NCBI RefSeq assembly: GCF_002878395.1
Contig: NW_025856317.1
Span: 115,753 to 179,752 of the forward strand
Reading direction: 5' to 3'
Origin: Capsicum annuum
Taxonomy: Eukaryota > Streptophyta > Magnoliopsida > Solanales > Solanaceae
DNA length: 64,000 bases
In this document: piece by piece, positions 61,054-64,000 of the stretch
Numbering within the stretch: the stretch's first letter is position 1
Layout of the letters: every line of letters begins with the position of its first letter
Position numbers and translations under genes: made by a program
The notes under the pieces: model-generated
Databases searched by the model: none
What the model was told of the DNA's origin: nothing
Seen by the model: the letters and a program-made list of their open reading frames with translations, nothing else

Positions 61054-61156
61054 AATTGAATATATTACTAAAATATATGAAAATAAAAAAATACAAGAAC
61101 GAAGAAAAATAGTTAATGAATATTACTACAAAGAATTTAACAATTACATAAATTAA
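61040..61156 (+). CDS. Small ORF d (38 codons)
   Basis: MNISKIEYITKIYENKK..., helical and charged. It overlaps b2 by 14 bases, and its stop shares a base with the next ATG (TAATG). No recognised family. Confidence 0.35.
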   Translation: MNISKIEYITKIYENKKIQERRKIVNEYYYKEFNNYIN

Positions 61157-61338
61157 TGGATACATCTTACTAAAAGCATAAATCATTAAAAGAAATAGAA
61201 ACCCAACTATATAGTTTATACCTAGAATACAAAAGGTTATATAATACTAACGAGGATCCTAAAACACTAGATAATTTAATTATGATAATATCTAATCTAG
61301 AATATGAATTAATAAAACATCTTAAGTTAAGAAGATAA
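61156..61338 (+). pseudogene. Small ORF e with one early stop
   Basis: The ATG overlaps the stop of d. A TAA at codon 6 (61,171) interrupts it; the same frame is then open to 61,336-61,338 with LKEIETQLYSLYLEYKRL and ISNLEYELIKHLK. It is helical, with a flavour like the start of EPRV ORF1 (LESTIDSLEYTY), though I cannot claim homology. The virus-like composition ends soon after. Confidence 0.35.
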
Positions 61339-62323
61339 AAATGAAAATTATTCCAATCAATAATATTCACAAAATACATTATATAAAAATAAATACATAC
61401 GTATTTATTATCTAGTAAACTTACCGCACCTAATCCGCACTAAAAATGTTAAAGTAAAATGATCGTTAGTTTTCCCACATAATATCAAATTTGATTGGCG
61501 ACAAGTTTCACAAAATTCAAAATCAAAAAGATCGATATTAAAGTCTCTATTAACAATTTAAAAATCTTGTCAATTTCTTCATTACTTCTTTCTTCATCTC
61601 CTTCATGATTTTGGACACCTATAAAAAATAAATAAATAATTTTAATTGATTAGCACTTGAATGACAACATATTTAATTTCAATTTAGAACATAGGAAGGA
61701 CAACTATAAAGAGAATAAAGAGGGTGGCCAATTGTGTATAATACCATAACAAGAAAGGAAACAAAAGTAAAAAGAAAATAAACAAAGCTCTTCACTCACA
61801 AAGACTTAAAGAGCATCTTAGATAATAAAGACTAACATATAACACCAAAAAATAACAGCACCCTTATGGGATATCAATGAAACAAAGCACCTCATAGCTT
61901 CACAGGTGACAAAATAGCACAATGGTTCATATTTTCTAACTTCTATAAGGTCAACATAAATATTATTGTAATTTCTATCATCAAAATTAGCAGTTAACTA
62001 TTTTGACTCTCGTCATAGTAAACTCTTCCCAGGTAAGAGAAGCAGCTTGACCAACAATTAGGAAAACAACCTATAGTGTTATGTAACTATAGGAAAACGA
62101 CCAGGTTCCCAGCTTGTTCTCGTGGTTCATCTCATGCACTATACTTTTATCTTGCACTTGGTGTTATGCATACAACATGTTGAATTATAACGTCTAAATA
62201 TATGAATGCCAAGTGTATGGCAGAGTAATTTACAGGGAAAATACCGAAGGATTTGGGCCATATCTAATAAAGCAAAACTGAACCATATCAAATGATCATG
62301 TTAGTGGATGTCAAGTATGGTAC
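61339..62323. other. Unassigned DNA between EPRV and gene fragments
   Basis: About 1 kb without a supported gene. On the minus strand, 61,560-61,620 reads as an intron-like T-rich tract followed by 'ag' and a short open piece rich in Glu/Lys. This may be a remnant exon, but I do not recognise it. Confidence 0.4.
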
Positions 62324-62735
62324 CTCCACACTTTTTAGGTCATCACATGTATGAAATACAACATGATAAACTATCAATTCCATATTTAAAAATCCACCAA
62401 TCCAAAAAATATACTCAGTAGTTGGAAGATTATAAAGTTCTTCAGTCACACCAATCATGGTTCTTACAGGAACGTCACTAAGTGCTTCAACTGCTGACCA
62501 ACTGTTGGATTGCTCAACTAGCTCAATAATCTACTCTAGGAAATAACAAAATCAAATAAGTTAAGATATTATAAAAATGGAAAACTTGTAAAAACACATG
62601 GACGCACTAGTTTCTCACCTTGGAAGCTATATCATCCCTAACAGGTTCCTTATTCTTGAGAGTCGTTATAAGCCCAGCATAGTAGAATTTATTCAGACCA
62701 AGACCAGTAGCAGTCATGTCCCGAACAATTGAATA
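62324..62735 (-). pseudogene. PPR-protein gene fragment, two exons
   Basis: Minus strand. Exon 62,620-62,735 reads VRDMTATGLGLNKFYYAGLI, a pentatricopeptide-type helix pair. It ends at a good donor (AAG/GTGAG). The acceptor at 62,531 opens exon 62,324-62,530 (IIELVEQSNSWSAVEAL, GVTEELYNLPTTEY, VYHVVFHTCDDLKSVE), which ends at GAG/GTACC. The order and wording resemble the plant mitochondrial PPR protein group of Arabidopsis At4g35850 (from memory). The rest of the gene is missing on both sides. It lies directly downstream of the beta-galactosidase fragment on the same strand. Confidence 0.6.
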
Positions 62736-62779
62736 CTTGCAATGTTGAGTAGATTACCACACATACCTTTTCAAACTCC

Positions 62780-63970
62780 TTATCTTGATCTTCTTACTAA
62801 AGAAAGTCTTGTTGGATTACCACCCCATTCTTGAAATACTACCAACAGGTTTGCACTTGGTTTCATCCATGATCACGGGACATAACACTTGAAATTACCA
62901 GTTTGGAACATCGGATTGAGCTGTTACGTGAAATGCTCACAGAAATTTGATCTAGTACTAACTTCACTAAGTGTTACACGGATTATGGATATCGCTTACC
63001 ATCTTTGAGAAGGTTGTCCACATTTAGTCTGACATTTTTTCTCGTTGAATCCTTCAAGTGAGTTAAATATTGCCTGAAAAAGGTATTAATCTATTAACTA
63101 TGCTCTATCGCGCTACAATATGTTACGCAACATCTTAAGATCGATATAAAAACGTCTATATGTAGTAGTTGACATTATAAGCATCCTAAAAAATACCTTG
63201 TACCAAGGCAGGGATTGTTTTTGAGCCACAAGTGAACCTTGAACCCATTCAATAGAAGAACTTCCACTTAAGGTGTGAAGACTTAGTGATTCGCCTTTTA
63301 GACCAACCTATGAACAAGCAAATCATTGATTATTCAACCATCGACACTCTGCACTTCTTTATAATGGTTATATGAACAAACCTTGTAGGACCATTTTTGT
63401 TTTGCGAAGTCTTTTGACCCCACATTGAGACTGCTCAATGTGACTGAACCTAGAACTCCTAAATTCCACGTATCATAATGTACGCCAATGTTCTAAAATA
63501 GATTTTAAAACCATTAAAGTTATATGATTCCTTACAATAAATGTTCAATTTCCATAGCTAGCATTGGGGAAACAGAAATTAGAAAACTAACCGGGAGACC
63601 AACGGAAATACTGAGAAGAGAATTATTTTTATACTAGCTCTTATGTTCACATTGCCACTATATGTAAGTTTTGGATTATCCAATGCCCCATATAAAGTTC
63701 CTACCCAAAATTAAATGATACATAGAAATTAGGAGATGCACAGACTAAGAAAATATAGTTTGTTAGGATAAATCATATTGTTAAAGTCGCGAATAGAGTG
63801 GTTTTTTCATTACCTACTAGTTTTCCATTGACGAAAACATGCAAGACATGACTAGATGATATAACAGTGAGATAAGGGTCCTTTCCATTCTTTAGAAATC
63901 GTTCATTTGGTGCTATATTTACACTGGAGATAGTAACGAAAATATAATCTAGGAAACCAAATATAGTCAC
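62780..63970 (-). pseudogene. Beta-galactosidase (GH35) C-terminal fragment, six exon pieces
   Basis: Plant GH35 enzymes trim cell-wall galactan in the apoplast. Minus-strand exon pieces with GT/AG borders: 63,814-63,948 (VNIAPNERFLKNG, HVLHVFVNGKLV); 63,592-63,700 (GALDNPKLTYSGNV); 63,382-63,492 ([24 protein letters not shown]); 63,197-63,307 ([28 protein letters not shown]); 63,000-63,073 (FNEKKCQTKCGQPSQRW); 62,780-62,887 (NLLVVFQEWGGNPTRLSLVRR, then a stop at 62,780-62,782). The catalytic N-terminal half lies beyond the window or is lost. Defects: a small indel in exon 63,592-63,700; loss of the ~50-60 residues usually between ATFNAP and the FNEKKC motif; and a TGA in place of Arg in the VPRSW motif. 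It is therefore a broken copy. Confidence 0.82.
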
Positions 63971-64000
63971 TTGAAAAGAGCAAGAACATGTAAGGTACTC

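Larger units (their letters stand above)
51943..61338 (+). mobile_element. Endogenous pararetrovirus, solendovirus/TVCV-like
   Basis: Order: PBS, capsid-like ORF, movement protein, protease-RT-RNase H, TAV-like ORF, then a promoter-like region and short ORFs. Separate ORFs in this order, no integrase and a tRNA-Met PBS define a caulimovirid. A stand-alone TAV-like ORF last fits the solendovirus group known from Solanaceae genomes (established family knowledge; the genus assignment is inference). The coding strand is extremely A-rich and C-poor until the TAV ORF. Nonsense codons, a frameshift and a MITE insertion show it is old and not able to make virus. The right limit is uncertain: 59.4-61.34 kb is assigned to it by strand, composition and position. 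Confidence 0.8.

Overview
This 64 kb window looks like gene-poor, repeat-packed DNA from a flowering plant, most likely a nightshade relative (Solanaceae; inference). The signs are AT-rich sequence, old Ty3/gypsy chromovirus retrotransposons inserted into one another, a solendovirus/TVCV-like endogenous pararetrovirus (EPRV), and intron-containing fragments of plant beta-galactosidase and pentatricopeptide (PPR) genes. I see no intact host gene, no tRNA or rRNA and no CRISPR. Only a few virus-derived frames are still open.

Layout. 1-2.7 kb: AT-rich DNA and a decayed minus-strand gypsy end. 2.69-11.34 kb: a minus-strand LTR element with two ~2.3 kb LTRs and a ~4 kb interior without recognisable pol (non-autonomous). 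11.34-16.6 kb: a decayed plus-strand gypsy element (long LTR, PBS, gag zinc knuckles). 16.6-17.03 kb plus 42.5-51.9 kb: a second plus-strand chromovirus, split by later insertions. 17,034-42,519: a very large minus-strand element with ~5 kb LTRs and a 3.4 kb non-coding interior (LARD-like), bounded by a 5-bp duplication CAACT. Its upstream LTR was hit by a small copia-like piece, a whole gag-pol chromovirus (27,403-36,279, duplication AAGCT) and a solo LTR (39,512-41,766, duplication ATATA). A further solo LTR (47,182-49,840) splits the split chromovirus's pol between RT and RNase H.

51.94-61.34 kb: an EPRV in plus orientation. In order it has a chimeric left junction, a tRNA-Met primer-binding site, a capsid/zinc-knuckle ORF with nine nonsense codons, a movement-protein ORF with a retropepsin-like tail, a PR-RT-RNase H ORF interrupted by a 497-bp Mutator-type MITE, and an intact 411-codon TAV-like ORF. 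After these come a TATA box and an unexpected ~1.4 kb run of tightly packed, partly duplicated small ORFs. This run is the part I find most novel.

61.3-64 kb: non-coding DNA, then minus-strand PPR and beta-galactosidase pseudogene fragments with recognisable exon/intron borders, running off the right edge.

Coordinates of LTR ends, PBSs and target duplications were read directly from the bases. Family names rest on recognised motifs, not on database searches.
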